Origin: a virus
Direction: 5' to 3' (one strand)
IMG/VR virus record: IMGVR_UViG_3300006033_001296
Coordinates: 1 to 43,574 of that record
Length of the DNA stretch: 43,574 bases
Positions 22,953 to 31,153 of the stretch are shown one piece after another (within the stretch, counting starts at the first letter, position 1; the number at the start of each line of letters is the position of its first letter). A program made the position numbers and the translations under genes. The notes beneath the pieces were generated by a model. That model saw only the letters and a list, made by a program, of their open reading frames with translations, was not told the origin of the DNA and ran no database searches.

Positions 22953-23450
22953 ATGAGTCTGCAAACCCAAATCCACAGCCTGGTCATCCGTGTCGCCGAC
23001 GAGTTCAGGACGGTCTATGCCAAGATTGGCAACCTCTCGTCGCTCTCGACGACCGACAAATCCACGCTGGTCGCCGCTATCAACGAACTCAAGGCGGCGA
23101 TTGCTGCGGTTGCCGTCATCGATGATCTGGCCCCCGGCAGTACAACCACCACCTTCTCTGCCTCCAAAATCGTCACGCTGCTCGATGACTTGCGTGCCCA
23201 GATTCTCGGTGGTGCCGATGCGGCTTACGACACACTGCTGGAACTGCAGCAGGCCCTGCAGAATGACCAGACCGGCATTGCCGCGCTGACCGCCGCCATC
23301 GACAAGCGCGTGCGCTTCGATGCTGCACAAACCTTGACTGCGCCGGAGCAATTGCAGGCCCGGACCAATATCGGCGCAGTGGCCAGTACCGATATAGGTG
23401 ACACCAGCACCGACTTCGTCGCCATCTTCGAAGCACAGTTGATCGCCTGA
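22953..23450 (+). CDS. Fibre-like virion protein between terminase and connector
   Basis: A 165-residue protein. The N-terminal part (MSLQTQIHSLVIRVADEFRT) is helical and coiled-coil-like with repeating Leu/Ala; the middle continues with LELQQALQNDQTG. The C-terminal segment LTAPEQLQARTNIGAVASTD is a hallmark of phage tail-fibre and baseplate appendage proteins. AAAGGA precedes the ATG. Lying right after the terminase rather than with the tail, it may be a head fibre or a decoration. The assignment is inference from sequence pattern. Confidence 0.65.
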   Translation: MSLQTQIHSLVIRVADEFRTVYAKIGNLSSLSTTDKSTLVAAINELKAAIAAVAVIDDLAPGSTTTTFSASKIVTLLDDLRAQILGGADAAYDTLLELQQALQNDQTGIAALTAAIDKRVRFDAAQTLTAPEQLQARTNIGAVASTDIGDTSTDFVAIFEAQLIA

Positions 23451-23452
23451 TC

Positions 23453-23845
23453 ATGAGCCTGGTTTCACAGATGGCTGCGCTGGCCAGTCGGGTCGCCGCC
23501 GAGATCAAGACGCTGGTACGCCCTGAGCATCCGGGGATCGCTCGTGCCTGGGTGACCTTTGGCTATAGCGGTTCCGCCATCCAGATCAGTGCCGCTCACA
23601 ACGTCGCAACGGTCACCCGGCTGGCAGCGGGACGTTACCGGATAACTTTTTCCCAACCCTTCGTGGATGCGAACTACTGCTGGCTGGCGTTTGCCCGCAG
23701 CACCGGAAATTCGGGCAGCGCCAGGACGGCCTTGGCACGTTCGACATCGGATGCCAAGACGGCGGCTTATGTCGACGTGGTGTGCGCTACGGGCAATACC
23801 TCCCTGGCGGATACCACGGAGATGAACCTGGTGGTCTATCGCTGA
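23453..23845 (+). CDS. Beta-rich virion appendage protein, probable partner of preceding fibre
   Basis: A 130-residue protein two bases after the previous gene. It begins with a short helix (MSLVSQMAALASRVAAEIKT) that resembles the start of the previous protein. A beta-sandwich-like region follows (AWVTFGYSGSAIQISAAHNV, GRYRITFSQPFVDANYCWLA) of a kind found at the ends of phage fibres and head decorations. No ribosome site is evident, so it is probably coupled. Function in adsorption or head decoration is inferred. Confidence 0.62.
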   Translation: MSLVSQMAALASRVAAEIKTLVRPEHPGIARAWVTFGYSGSAIQISAAHNVATVTRLAAGRYRITFSQPFVDANYCWLAFARSTGNSGSARTALARSTSDAKTAAYVDVVCATGNTSLADTTEMNLVVYR

Positions 23846-24066
23846 TGGCACATACCGAAGACCAACTGACCGCCCTTGAGGCGGCGCTGGCCAAGGGAGA
23901 GCGGCGCGTCACCTTTGGTGACAAGACCGTGGAGTACCGTACGGTGGAGGAACTCCAGGCGGCAATCGACGCGGTCAAGCGCGATCTCCACGATCAGGCA
24001 GTCGCCCGAGGTCTCTGGCCGAAGGCACCACGCCAGATCCGGGTCACCACGAGCAAGGGATTCTGA
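23845..24066 (+). CDS. W: gpW-like head-tail connector protein
   Basis: A 73-residue protein (MAHTEDQLTALEAALAKGER, then VTFGDKTVEYRTVEELQAA) that fits the gpW family of head-tail joining proteins in length and in the helix-hairpin-helix pattern. It sits before the portal gene as W precedes B in lambda. The ATG overlaps the previous stop (TGATG). The frame from 23782 was rejected because it overlaps the upstream gene. Confidence 0.82.
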   Translation: MAHTEDQLTALEAALAKGERRVTFGDKTVEYRTVEELQAAIDAVKRDLHDQAVARGLWPKAPRQIRVTTSKGF

Positions 24067-24067
24067 G

Positions 24068-25558
24068 ATGCGCTGGCTGAAACGAATCTCACGCCGGATG
24101 TTCGGTGGCAGTCCGCTGCACGAGGCGGCTGGTGGTGGACGTCGTTCTTTTGCCTGGCTACCGGCCAACCCGGGTGCGGTAGCGGCGCTGATGGCGACCC
24201 AGACCGAACTGCGCACCAAGAGTCGCGATCTCGTGCGCCGCAATGCCTGGGCCAATGCCGCGCTGGAGTCCTACGTGGCCAATGCGATCGGTACCGGCAT
24301 CAAGCCGCAGTCCCTGGTGGCGGATGCCGCATTGCGCGAACGGATCCAGATGCTCTGGCGCGACTGGACGCTGGATGCCGACGCTTCGGGGCTCACTGAT
24401 TTCTATGGCCTGCAAGCCTTGGCCTGCCGGGCGATGCTGGAGGGCGGCGAGGCACTGGTGCGGATCCGCTATCGGCGCCCAGAAGACGGGCTGGCGGTGG
24501 CGCTGCAATTGCAGGTACTCGAACCGGAGCACTTGCCGGTGACCATGAACACGACGGCTGCGAACGGCAACGTGATTCGCGCCGGCATCGAATTCGACCG
24601 CCTCGGACGGCGTGTGGCCTATCACCTGTATCGGGCACATCCCGAGGATGGCGCACTGGCACCGATGTCCGGCAATGGCGGCATTGAAACGGTCCGTGTC
24701 GATGCATCGGAAATCCTGCATCTCTTCCGCCCCCTGCGGCCAGGGCAGATTCGTGGCGAACCCTGGTTGGCCCGGGCCTTGGTCAAGCTCAATGAACTCG
24801 ACCAGTACGATGATGCCGAACTGGTGCGCAAAAAAACTGCCGCTATGTTTGCCGGTTTCATTACGCGCCTGGCACCCGAGGACAACCTGATGGGCGAAGG
24901 CGTCTCGGACGCCAACGGGGTGGCTCTAGCCGGTCTGGAGCCCGGCACCTTGCAGATCCTGGAGCCTGGCGAAGACGTCAAATTCTCGCAACCGGCCGAT
25001 GTCGGCGCGAGCTATGCCGACTTTCTGCGTATGCAGTTCCGTGCCGTCGCCGCTGCTATGGGTGTCACCTACGAACAACTGACCGGGGATCTCACCCAGG
25101 TCAATTACTCGTCGATCCGTGCCGGCCTGCTGGAGTTTCGCCGTCGCTGCGAAGCCTTGCAGCACGCCGTGCTCGTCCACCAATTGTGTCGACCGATCTG
25201 GCAGGCCTTCATCGAGCAAGCAGCACTTGAGGGGGCGTTGTCCTTGCCGGGGTATGCCCGGGGCGGTCAGGCCAAGCGACGCGAGTATCTGGCTGTGAAG
25301 TGGATTCCGCAGGGCTGGCAATGGGTGGATCCCAAGAAAGAGTTTGACGCCATGCTCACCGCCATCCGGTCGGGTCTGCTCTCCCGTTCGGAGGCTATCT
25401 CATCCTTCGGCTACGACGCCGAAGATGTTGATCGGGAGATTGCCGCTGACAACGCACGGGCCGATGCGCTCGGGTTGGTGTTTGAGTCCGACCCCCGTCA
25501 TGACTTGGCAGCTGCGCCGCCAGCCGTTGTTCCCCCCGAAACCCCGGAGAACCCCTGA
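24068..25558 (+). CDS. Lambda-type portal protein
   Basis: A 496-residue protein of the lambda gpB portal family. Features include RRNAWANAALESYVANAIGT early in the protein, the wing and clip region, and the conserved TYEQLTGDLTQVNYSSIRAG segment about 335-355, then RRREYLAVKWIPQGWQWVDPKK. Twelve copies should form the DNA channel of the head. The ATG at 24068 is taken because the upstream extension to 23876 covers the gpW-like gene. It is followed two bases later by the protease gene. Confidence 0.92.
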   Translation: MRWLKRISRRMFGGSPLHEAAGGGRRSFAWLPANPGAVAALMATQTELRTKSRDLVRRNAWANAALESYVANAIGTGIKPQSLVADAALRERIQMLWRDWTLDADASGLTDFYGLQALACRAMLEGGEALVRIRYRRPEDGLAVALQLQVLEPEHLPVTMNTTAANGNVIRAGIEFDRLGRRVAYHLYRAHPEDGALAPMSGNGGIETVRVDASEILHLFRPLRPGQIRGEPWLARALVKLNELDQYDDAELVRKKTAAMFAGFITRLAPEDNLMGEGVSDANGVALAGLEPGTLQILEPGEDVKFSQPADVGASYADFLRMQFRAVAAAMGVTYEQLTGDLTQVNYSSIRAGLLEFRRRCEALQHAVLVHQLCRPIWQAFIEQAALEGALSLPGYARGGQAKRREYLAVKWIPQGWQWVDPKKEFDAMLTAIRSGLLSRSEAISSFGYDAEDVDREIAADNARADALGLVFESDPRHDLAAAPPAVVPPETPENP

Positions 25559-25559
25559 C

Positions 25560-26843
25560 ATGCATTTACCTCATCTTGCGGCCCGTCTCTACGGGACGCC
25601 GCTTCTGCTCGCCCGTGCCAAGCTCGACGTGATTCTGTCGGTGCTCGGCGAGCGGGTGAATTGGCCTGAATCCGAACTGGCGGCATCTCTCCCACAGGCA
25701 CGGGCACGCATCGATGCACCTGCAGGTGTTGCCGTGATCCCCGTGGTTGGGTCGCTCGTTCGTCGCACCATGGGGTTGGAACCGGCCTCGGGCTTCACGT
25801 CCTACGCTGAGATCGCCGGCATGGTCGATGCGGCGATCAGCGATCCGAGTGTCGAGGGCATCTTGCTCGACATCGATTCTCCGGGTGGCGAAGCAGGCGG
25901 CGTCTTCGAACTTGGCGAGCGGATCCGTGCTGGCGATGCCGTGAAGCCCATCTGGGCTGTGGCGTCGGACGCCGCGTACTCCGCTGCCTATGCCATTGGC
26001 TGCGCGGCATCTCGTCTGGTGGTCACACGTACCGGCGGCGTGGGCTCTATCGGCGTGATTGCCATGCACGTCGACCAGACCGCCCGCGATGCCCAACAAG
26101 GCTATCGCTACACCCCGATTACGGCGGGAGAACAAAAGAACGATTTTTCTCCCCACGAAAAGCTCGGCCCTGATGCCCATGCCCGACTCCAGGCCGAAGT
26201 CGATCGTCTCTACGGCCTGTTCGTGACTCACGTCGCTGCGATGCGTCGGCTCGATGCCGAAGCGGTGCGTGCCACCGAGGCCGGCATCTATTTCGGCGAG
26301 GAGGCGGTGAGTGCCGGGCTGGTCGATGCCGTCGGCAGCCTCGATTCGGTCATCGCCGAATTCGGCAGTTTTCTGGTGGCTCGTCGGGCGCGCGGCCACG
26401 CGGTATCGAGTTCCTCGCGCTCACTGGCAACACCCATCGCATCAAGTCCTTCAACTTCCATGGAGATCTCAACCATGTCTCACCCTGACACAACTGAAAA
26501 GCCACTGACCGATGAACCGGCAAAAGCTCCCGAGCCCGAATCGGAGACCCCGGTCACTAATGAAGTGCCGGCCACTGACGCCCAAGCCCGCCCTGCGGAG
26601 AACGGAACCAACGCACTCGCCATCGCCGAACTGTGCCAACTCGCCGGCCATCCGGAATTGACGGCCCGTTTCCTCGCGGAAGGCGCTTCTGAAGGTCAAG
26701 TCCGTAAAGCGCTGCTGGCCAGCCGCGCCGACAGCCCGGAAATCCGCTCGACGATCGCACCGGATGCCTCGGCGCCTCAGCAATCCCAATCTGCCGCCAA
26801 TCCCCTGTTGGCGGCTGTCAAGAAACTCACCGGAAAGGAGTAA
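25560..26843 (+). CDS. S49 (SppA/ClpP-like) prohead protease with scaffold-like C-terminus
   Basis: A 427-residue protein. The protease core covers about residues 55-300, with the putative nucleophile S141 (DAAYSAAYAIG) and general base K193 (GEQKNDFSPHEKLGPD), the Ser-Lys pair of S49 enzymes. It should process the scaffold and capsid. Residues from about 306 onward are acidic, Pro/Glu-rich and helical. They fit a scaffold region that can also be made alone from an internal start at 26475. The ATG at 25560 overlaps the portal stop region. Confidence 0.92.
   Translation: MHLPHLAARLYGTPLLLARAKLDVILSVLGERVNWPESELAASLPQARARIDAPAGVAVIPVVGSLVRRTMGLEPASGFTSYAEIAGMVDAAISDPSVEGILLDIDSPGGEAGGVFELGERIRAGDAVKPIWAVASDAAYSAAYAIGCAASRLVVTRTGGVGSIGVIAMHVDQTARDAQQGYRYTPITAGEQKNDFSPHEKLGPDAHARLQAEVDRLYGLFVTHVAAMRRLDAEAVRATEAGIYFGEEAVSAGLVDAVGSLDSVIAEFGSFLVARRARGHAVSSSSRSLATPIASSPSTSMEISTMSHPDTTEKPLTDEPAKAPEPESETPVTNEVPATDAQARPAENGTNALAIAELCQLAGHPELTARFLAEGASEGQVRKALLASRADSPEIRSTIAPDASAPQQSQSAANPLLAAVKKLTGKE
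26475..26843 (+). CDS. Probable nested scaffold protein (internal start in protease gene)
   Basis: An in-frame ATG at 26475 has GGAG at 26462-26465, nine bases upstream. It would make a 122-residue protein (MSHPDTTEKPLTDEPAKAPE and onwards) that is acidic, Pro-rich then helical, ending with a basic tail (AVKKLTGKE). This is the lambda C/Nu3 arrangement, where the scaffold is the 3' end of the protease gene. Independent production is inferred from the ribosome site. Confidence 0.55.
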   Translation: MSHPDTTEKPLTDEPAKAPEPESETPVTNEVPATDAQARPAENGTNALAIAELCQLAGHPELTARFLAEGASEGQVRKALLASRADSPEIRSTIAPDASAPQQSQSAANPLLAAVKKLTGKE

Positions 26844-26846
26844 GCC

Positions 26847-27224
26847 ATGCCCGTCATTACCGAAGGTCTCAATCTGGGCGATCTGCTCAAGTACGAAGCC
26901 CCCAATCTCTATTCGCGTGACCAGGTCACGGTCGCCGCCGGCCAGAACCTCGTACTCGGCACCGTGGTCGGCATCGACGCCACCACGGCCAAGGTCAAGC
27001 AGATCGATCCGGCCGCGACGGATGGCACCGAGGTCGCCGTCGGCGTTCTCGCCACCTCGATCGACGCCAGCCTGATCGATCGCGAGGACGGGATTCTGAT
27101 TGCCCGTCACGCCGTCGTCGCCGATCACGCCCTGACCTGGCCTGCCGGCATCACCCCCCTGGACAAAGCCGCCGCCATCGCCCAACTCAAGGCGGCCGGC
27201 GTGCTCGTTCGCCACGCTGTTTAA
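26847..27224 (+). CDS. gpD-like head decoration protein
   Basis: A 125-residue protein in the lambda gpD position, right after the protease and before the capsid gene. The pattern LLKYEAPNLYSRDQVTVAAG then GTVVGI and AVGVLATSID is that of the gpD family, which trimerises on the expanded capsid to stabilise it. AAAGGAG lies before the ATG. It overlaps nothing and is followed by a 12-base gap to the capsid gene. Confidence 0.85.
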   Translation: MPVITEGLNLGDLLKYEAPNLYSRDQVTVAAGQNLVLGTVVGIDATTAKVKQIDPAATDGTEVAVGVLATSIDASLIDREDGILIARHAVVADHALTWPAGITPLDKAAAIAQLKAAGVLVRHAV

Positions 27225-27236
27225 AGGAGTCTTCTC

Positions 27237-28241
27237 ATGCAGAACCCGTTCTCGAATCCTGCTTTCTCGATGGCCAACCTCACGGCCGCCATCAACCTTC
27301 TGCCAAACCGCTACGGCCGGCTGGAGTCACTCAACCTGTTCCCGGTCAAGCCGGTGCGTTTCCGCCAGATCCTCATCGAGGAGAAGAACGGCGTGCTCAA
27401 TCTCCTGCCGACGCTGCCGGTGGGCAGTCCCGGTACCGTGGGGCAACGCGACAAGCGCAAGATGCGCTCCTTCGTCGTGCCCCACATCCCGCACGACGAT
27501 GTGGTGCTCCCCGACGAAGTCCAGGGGCTGCGCGCCTTCGGTTCGGAAACCGAACTGGAGACCGTGGCCGGCGTCATGGCCCGCCATCTGGAAACCATGC
27601 GCAACAAGCACGCCATCACGCTGGAACACCTGCGCATGGGTGCCCTCAAAGGCATCATCCTCGATGCCGACGGCTCGACGCTCTACAACCTTTACGACGA
27701 GTTCGGCATCGCTCCGAAGGCGATCAACTTCGCGCTGGCCACGGACAGCACCAACGTCCGCCAGAAATGCGTCGATACCCTGGCGCACATCGAGGAGAAC
27801 CTGCGCGGCGAGTTCATGACCGGCGTGCGCTGCCTGTGTTCGCCAGAGTTCTTCGAAAAGCTCATCGCCCATCCCAAGGTCGAGAAAGCCTACGAGAACT
27901 TCCAGCAGGGGGCGATCCTGCGCGACGACGTGCGCACCGGCTTCACCTTCGGCGGCATCGTTTTCGAGGAGTATCGCGGTCAGGCCACCGATGGCAACGG
28001 CGCCACCCGTCGCTTCATCGCGGCCGGCGAAGCGCATGCCTTCCCGGTAGGCACCATCGATACCTTCGGCACCTACGTGGCACCGGCGGATTTCAACGAG
28101 ACCGTCAATACGCTGGGACAGCCGCTGTACGCCAAGCAGGATTCCCGCAAGTTCGAGCGTGGTACCGATCTGCATACGCAGTCGAATCCGCTGCCGATGT
28201 GCCATCGCCCGGGCGTGCTGGTCAAGCTGACGATGTCCTGA
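27237..28241 (+). CDS. gpE-like major capsid protein
   Basis: A 334-residue major capsid protein of the lambda gpE family. Typical segments are LLPNRYGRLESLNLFPVKPV near the start, the ETVAGVMARHLETMRNKHAI helix, EFFEKLIAHPKVEKAYENFQ in the middle, and AFPVGTIDTFGTYVAPADFN in the C-terminal region. AAAGGAGTCTTCTC precedes the ATG. It should form the T=7 shell with the gpD-like decoration. Confidence 0.93.
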   Translation: MQNPFSNPAFSMANLTAAINLLPNRYGRLESLNLFPVKPVRFRQILIEEKNGVLNLLPTLPVGSPGTVGQRDKRKMRSFVVPHIPHDDVVLPDEVQGLRAFGSETELETVAGVMARHLETMRNKHAITLEHLRMGALKGIILDADGSTLYNLYDEFGIAPKAINFALATDSTNVRQKCVDTLAHIEENLRGEFMTGVRCLCSPEFFEKLIAHPKVEKAYENFQQGAILRDDVRTGFTFGGIVFEEYRGQATDGNGATRRFIAAGEAHAFPVGTIDTFGTYVAPADFNETVNTLGQPLYAKQDSRKFERGTDLHTQSNPLPMCHRPGVLVKLTMS

Positions 28242-28522
28242 TGACCGTCCTGACTGATCTGTATGCGGCAGCCGGGCGAGCTGGCTTGCTCACACCCGCC
28301 GTCATTGGGGGCGCGGAAGTCCTGGTGGATTTTCGTGCCCCCGATGTCGAGGTGCTCGATGGCCTGGGCTTGTCCTCTGACTATGCAATCCGCTACCCGG
28401 TCGAAGCGACGATTCTGGATAGCGGTCACGAACTCGTGATCGGTGGCGTGACCTACCGCGTCCGCGAAGTCAGGGCCATTGGGGATGGTTCTGAATGCCG
28501 GGCCACACTCACCCGACTTTAG
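28241..28522 (+). CDS. Head completion / head-tail joining protein (FII-like)
   Basis: A 93-residue protein starting at the capsid stop (TGATG overlap). Its beta-rich sequence (VLVDFRAPDVEVLDGLGLSS, then VEATILDSGHELVIGGVTYRV) and position fit the small head-tail joining proteins like lambda FII. Its stop (28520-28522) overlaps the reverse-strand moron stop. The role is by position and pattern. Confidence 0.72.
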   Translation: MTVLTDLYAAAGRAGLLTPAVIGGAEVLVDFRAPDVEVLDGLGLSSDYAIRYPVEATILDSGHELVIGGVTYRVREVRAIGDGSECRATLTRL

Positions 28523-29154
28523 GGGCCGATCTTGATCCAGCGGTTCCAGAGCATACGCGCGATGGTGGCATTCACTGCTTGGCGATCGAAACGATCGGGA
28601 TCGAAATCAAGGCCAGCCCATTCCCGGAAGGCTTTGGTTTCATCCCCGTAGGGATCATCTTCCAGTCGGTCGAGGAAGTCCTGATAGCCGCCCGAGCCTC
28701 CCGCATCGTCGGGCGGGCAGGCACGCTCGCCAGCCTCGACCCAGGCAAAACCGCCATCGCTCGGCGTTGGTTTGACGTCCTTGATCGCTTCGACGGTGAT
28801 GCGGTGCTGCCAGCCATCACCGAAATCGTAGAGGTAGGTGCAGGAATCTCCTTCGGCGAGCAACTGGTTAAGGCGGTATTTCTTCTCGTCGAGCACCTCC
28901 CAGCCAGGATCGGTGAATTCTGGATCGGGCACACCGTAGTGCTTGTCGCGGATCTCGAACTTGTGCAGATGCGAGTCCGACCAACCCATCGCGGCCTGAA
29001 GGATGTGATGCAGGGCATCGAGCCTAGTCCGGCCGTCCAGGTGAATGCGACGCCAGATCGTCGGACGAATGCCGAGAAGTTCAACACGAATCGTGTAGTG
29101 GTCGGGCGTCGACTGACTGCTGCGATGTTTTTTGGTTTTGGTGGCGGTGGCCAT
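28519..29154 (-). CDS. Plasmid pRiA4b ORF-3-like protein (inverted moron)
   Basis: A 211-residue protein of the pRiA4b ORF-3 family, seen in IRPTIWRRIHLDGRTRLDAL, LHHILQAAMGWSDSHLHKFE, and CTYLYDFGDGWQHRITVEAI (about 108-127). The family is spread among plasmids, transposons and phages, and its role is unclear. The ATG at 29154 was chosen over 29223 because the latter starts in the next gene. The stops of this gene and the head-completion gene overlap (TTAG). It is the only reverse gene within the head-tail module, so it is probably a separately expressed cargo gene. Confidence 0.9.
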   Translation of the reverse strand: MATATKTKKHRSSQSTPDHYTIRVELLGIRPTIWRRIHLDGRTRLDALHHILQAAMGWSDSHLHKFEIRDKHYGVPDPEFTDPGWEVLDEKKYRLNQLLAEGDSCTYLYDFGDGWQHRITVEAIKDVKPTPSDGGFAWVEAGERACPPDDAGGSGGYQDFLDRLEDDPYGDETKAFREWAGLDFDPDRFDRQAVNATIARMLWNRWIKIGP

Positions 29155-29213
29155 GCTGGTTTGTTTCCCCGTGATCCTTGCCGTCCATTTTACGTACCCA
29201 TTCGGAGAATCAA

Positions 29214-29657
29214 ATGCCCACATCCATTCGGGAGCGGCTATTGCAGGAGATCATCAACCGACTCAGTCCCCTGGCGCAGGCAGAAGGCGCACAGATCAAG
29301 CGATCGCCGACTACTGCCATCAGCCGCGACGCGAGCCCGGTCTTGCTGCTCTTTCCAGAAGCTGAGTCCATTGCCCAGCGGGCCAATGATCGTATCGAGC
29401 GCCATCTGATCGTCCGCCTGGTCGCCATGGCCCGTGAAACCAGCGGCGAAGCCGCCGAGGTCATTGCCGATCGTCTGCAGGTTGCCGCTCACGCAGCCCT
29501 GTTTGCCGACGTCAACTTTGGCGGCCTGTGCATCGGACTTCAGCAACTTGATTGCGAGTGGGACATCGAGGATGCCGATGCCACGGCGGCTGCCATTCCG
29601 ACACGTTATCAGGTCACGTACCGCACCCTGGTACATGACCTCACTGCGCAGGGCTAA
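29214..29657 (+). CDS. Probable tail terminator/completion protein
   Basis: A 147-residue protein beginning MPTSIRERLLQEIINRLSPL. Its helix-then-beta arrangement (SPVLLLFPEAESIAQRANDR, RHLIVRLVAM) and place after the head-completion gene fit the lambda U or Z-like tail terminator group. CGGAGAATCAA precedes the ATG. The frame from 29178 was not used, since it has no ribosome site. The role is by position. Confidence 0.7.
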   Translation: MPTSIRERLLQEIINRLSPLAQAEGAQIKRSPTTAISRDASPVLLLFPEAESIAQRANDRIERHLIVRLVAMARETSGEAAEVIADRLQVAAHAALFADVNFGGLCIGLQQLDCEWDIEDADATAAAIPTRYQVTYRTLVHDLTAQG

Positions 29658-29661
29658 GACC

Positions 29662-29832
29662 ATGGAAGTAACTCTCAGCAAACCTCACGAACATGCCGGC
29701 ATGGCGTGCAACCCCGGCGATGTCATCGAACTGGCAGACGATCTCGCGCAATGGCTTTGCGAAATCGGCAGTGCTCAACCGGTGCTCCAAGCTGCCAAAC
29801 CCAGCAAGCAACCCAACATCACTCAGGAGTAA
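29662..29832 (+). CDS. Small DUF7210-like phage protein
   Basis: A 56-residue protein (MEVTLSKPHEHAGMACNPGD and then VIELADDLAQWLCEIG) resembling the small DUF7210 proteins between tail terminator and tube genes. This name is from memory. It ends in a Pro/Lys-rich tail. The ribosome site is weak (GGGCTAAGACC). Confidence 0.65.
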   Translation: MEVTLSKPHEHAGMACNPGDVIELADDLAQWLCEIGSAQPVLQAAKPSKQPNITQE

Positions 29833-29835
29833 GCA

Positions 29836-30570
29836 ATGGCCTATTTTTCCGGACAAGGTCGCGTCTTCATCGGCGCGCGTGACACCAATGGCAACCCGCT
29901 GGGGCTCACCTTCGTCGGCAACGTGCCTGATCTGAAGGTTTCGCTGTCCGTCGAGACCCTGGAGCATCAGGAATCGCAATCCGGCCAGCGCCTGACCGAT
30001 TTGCAACTCATCAAGACCAAGAAAGGAGAGTTCGCCTGCACCCTGGAGGAACTGATCCAGACGAATCTGGAGCTCTCCCTCTACGGATCCACCACGGCGG
30101 TCACCACCGGCACCGTAACCGACGAGCCTGTCATCGCGACGGCGGAACTCGGCAAACTCTATTTGCTCGGCAAGCAGAACGTCTCTGCCGTAGTCATCAA
30201 GGCAGGTGCTACCACCGTCGCCAATACGAAATACACGGTCAATTCCAAGCATGGCTCCATTCAGTTCACCGACATCACCGGTGTGACCGGTGCGATTGCT
30301 GCCAGCTACAGCTACGGTGCTGCCAACGTCACGGCCATGTTCACGCAGCCCTTGCCAGAACGCTGGGTTCGCTTCGAGGGTCTGAACACGGCCGACGCCA
30401 ACAAGGAAGTCGTAATCGACCTCTATCGGGTGGCCATCAATCCGGCGAAAGATTTGTCTGTGATCGGCACCGAACTCATGAAGTTCGAGTTATCCGGGCA
30501 GGTGCTGGCCGATCTCACCAAGCCGGCTGCTGGTGCGCTTGGCCAATTCGGTCGGATCGTGTTGCTGTGA
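29836..30570 (+). CDS. Major tail tube protein
   Basis: A 244-residue protein with the tail-tube signature: FSGQGRVFIGARDTNGNPLG, then KVSLSVETLEHQESQSGQRL, which is typical of the phage tail tube beta-barrel, followed by an Ig-like insertion (about 90-165: YTVNSKHGSIQFTDITG) and the C-terminal barrel with ELMKFELSGQVLADLTKP. CAGGAGTAAGCA precedes the ATG. It should polymerise into the tail around the tape measure. It overlaps the chaperone start (TGATG). Confidence 0.88.
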   Translation: MAYFSGQGRVFIGARDTNGNPLGLTFVGNVPDLKVSLSVETLEHQESQSGQRLTDLQLIKTKKGEFACTLEELIQTNLELSLYGSTTAVTTGTVTDEPVIATAELGKLYLLGKQNVSAVVIKAGATTVANTKYTVNSKHGSIQFTDITGVTGAIAASYSYGAANVTAMFTQPLPERWVRFEGLNTADANKEVVIDLYRVAINPAKDLSVIGTELMKFELSGQVLADLTKPAAGALGQFGRIVLL

Positions 30571-30971
30571 TGGGCAAGGAGATGTTCGCGGCACTGCCGC
30601 CGGTGCCGGCGTCCGTCGAGATCGCTGGCGAGCACATCGAACTCACGCCGCTCAAGGTGGGCGAAGTGCCAGCATTCGCTCGGGCGGTACAACCCATCGC
30701 AGCGAATCTTTCAGCATCGCCTGATTGGCTGGCAATTCTGGCCGAGCACGGCGAGGCGGTGATCGCAGCTCTCGCCATTGCGACGCGCCGTCCGGTCGAC
30801 TGGGTGGCTGGGCTCGATCTCGATGAGGCTGTGCGCCTGGCCGAAGTGGTGTTCGGGGTGAATGCCGATTTTTTTATCCGGCGCCTGTTGCCGAGCGTGA
30901 CGCAGGCAGCGGCGCGAATCGGCCTGGCACTGGAAAACCCGACGCCTGGAGCCATGCCCTCCAACGCATGA
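30570..30971 (+). CDS. Tail assembly chaperone (G-like)
   Basis: A 133-residue protein with the IELTPLKVGEVPAFARAVQP start and a helical EAVRLAEVVFGVNADFFIRR segment. Length and position between the tube and tape measure fit the lambda G-type chaperone. The codons for DFF contain seven Ts in a row. The -1 frame from there stays open into the next gene. ATG 30570 lies in the previous stop, and GTG at 30567 is an alternative. Confidence 0.78.
   Translation: MGKEMFAALPPVPASVEIAGEHIELTPLKVGEVPAFARAVQPIAANLSASPDWLAILAEHGEAVIAALAIATRRPVDWVAGLDLDEAVRLAEVVFGVNADFFIRRLLPSVTQAAARIGLALENPTPGAMPSNA
30869..30875 (+). other. Candidate -1 frameshift site (T TTT TTT)
   Basis: A seven-base T run, in frame as (GA)T TTT TTT. 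Slipping back one base would join residues 1-102 of the chaperone to a 92-residue extension running to 31153, with no stop before the ATG of the next gene at 30968. The product would be 194 residues, like lambda G-T. No downstream structure was checked. Confidence 0.45.
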
Positions 30972-31153
30972 TCGGCGCAGGGCATGCCTACGCAGACATT
31001 CTCAACTACACGCTGGCGCAAACCGATGCCTTTCTGGCCGCCATCGACCAGCAGGAGTGCCGGCAACTGGCGAATCTCCTGTCGGTAACGGCGACCGGCA
31101 GTCAGGGCAGCAGTGACGCATTGCGCCGGATGATGAAGGTGCTGTCGTGCTGA
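30968..31153 (+). CDS. Small tail chaperone partner (T-like)
   Basis: A 61-residue helical protein (MIGAGHAYADILNYTLAQTD) overlapping the G-like gene by four bases (ATGA). It lies in the -1 frame of that gene and may be made either separately or as a fusion through the T-run frameshift. The position before the tape measure gene fits a lambda T role. It may be independently translated from coupling. Confidence 0.72.
   Translation: MIGAGHAYADILNYTLAQTDAFLAAIDQQECRQLANLLSVTATGSQGSSDALRRMMKVLSC

Noticed and set aside
28495-29409. Long plus-strand open frame opposite the moron
   Set aside because: The reverse strand carries clear pRiA4b ORF-3 motifs; the plus-strand reading is a shadow.
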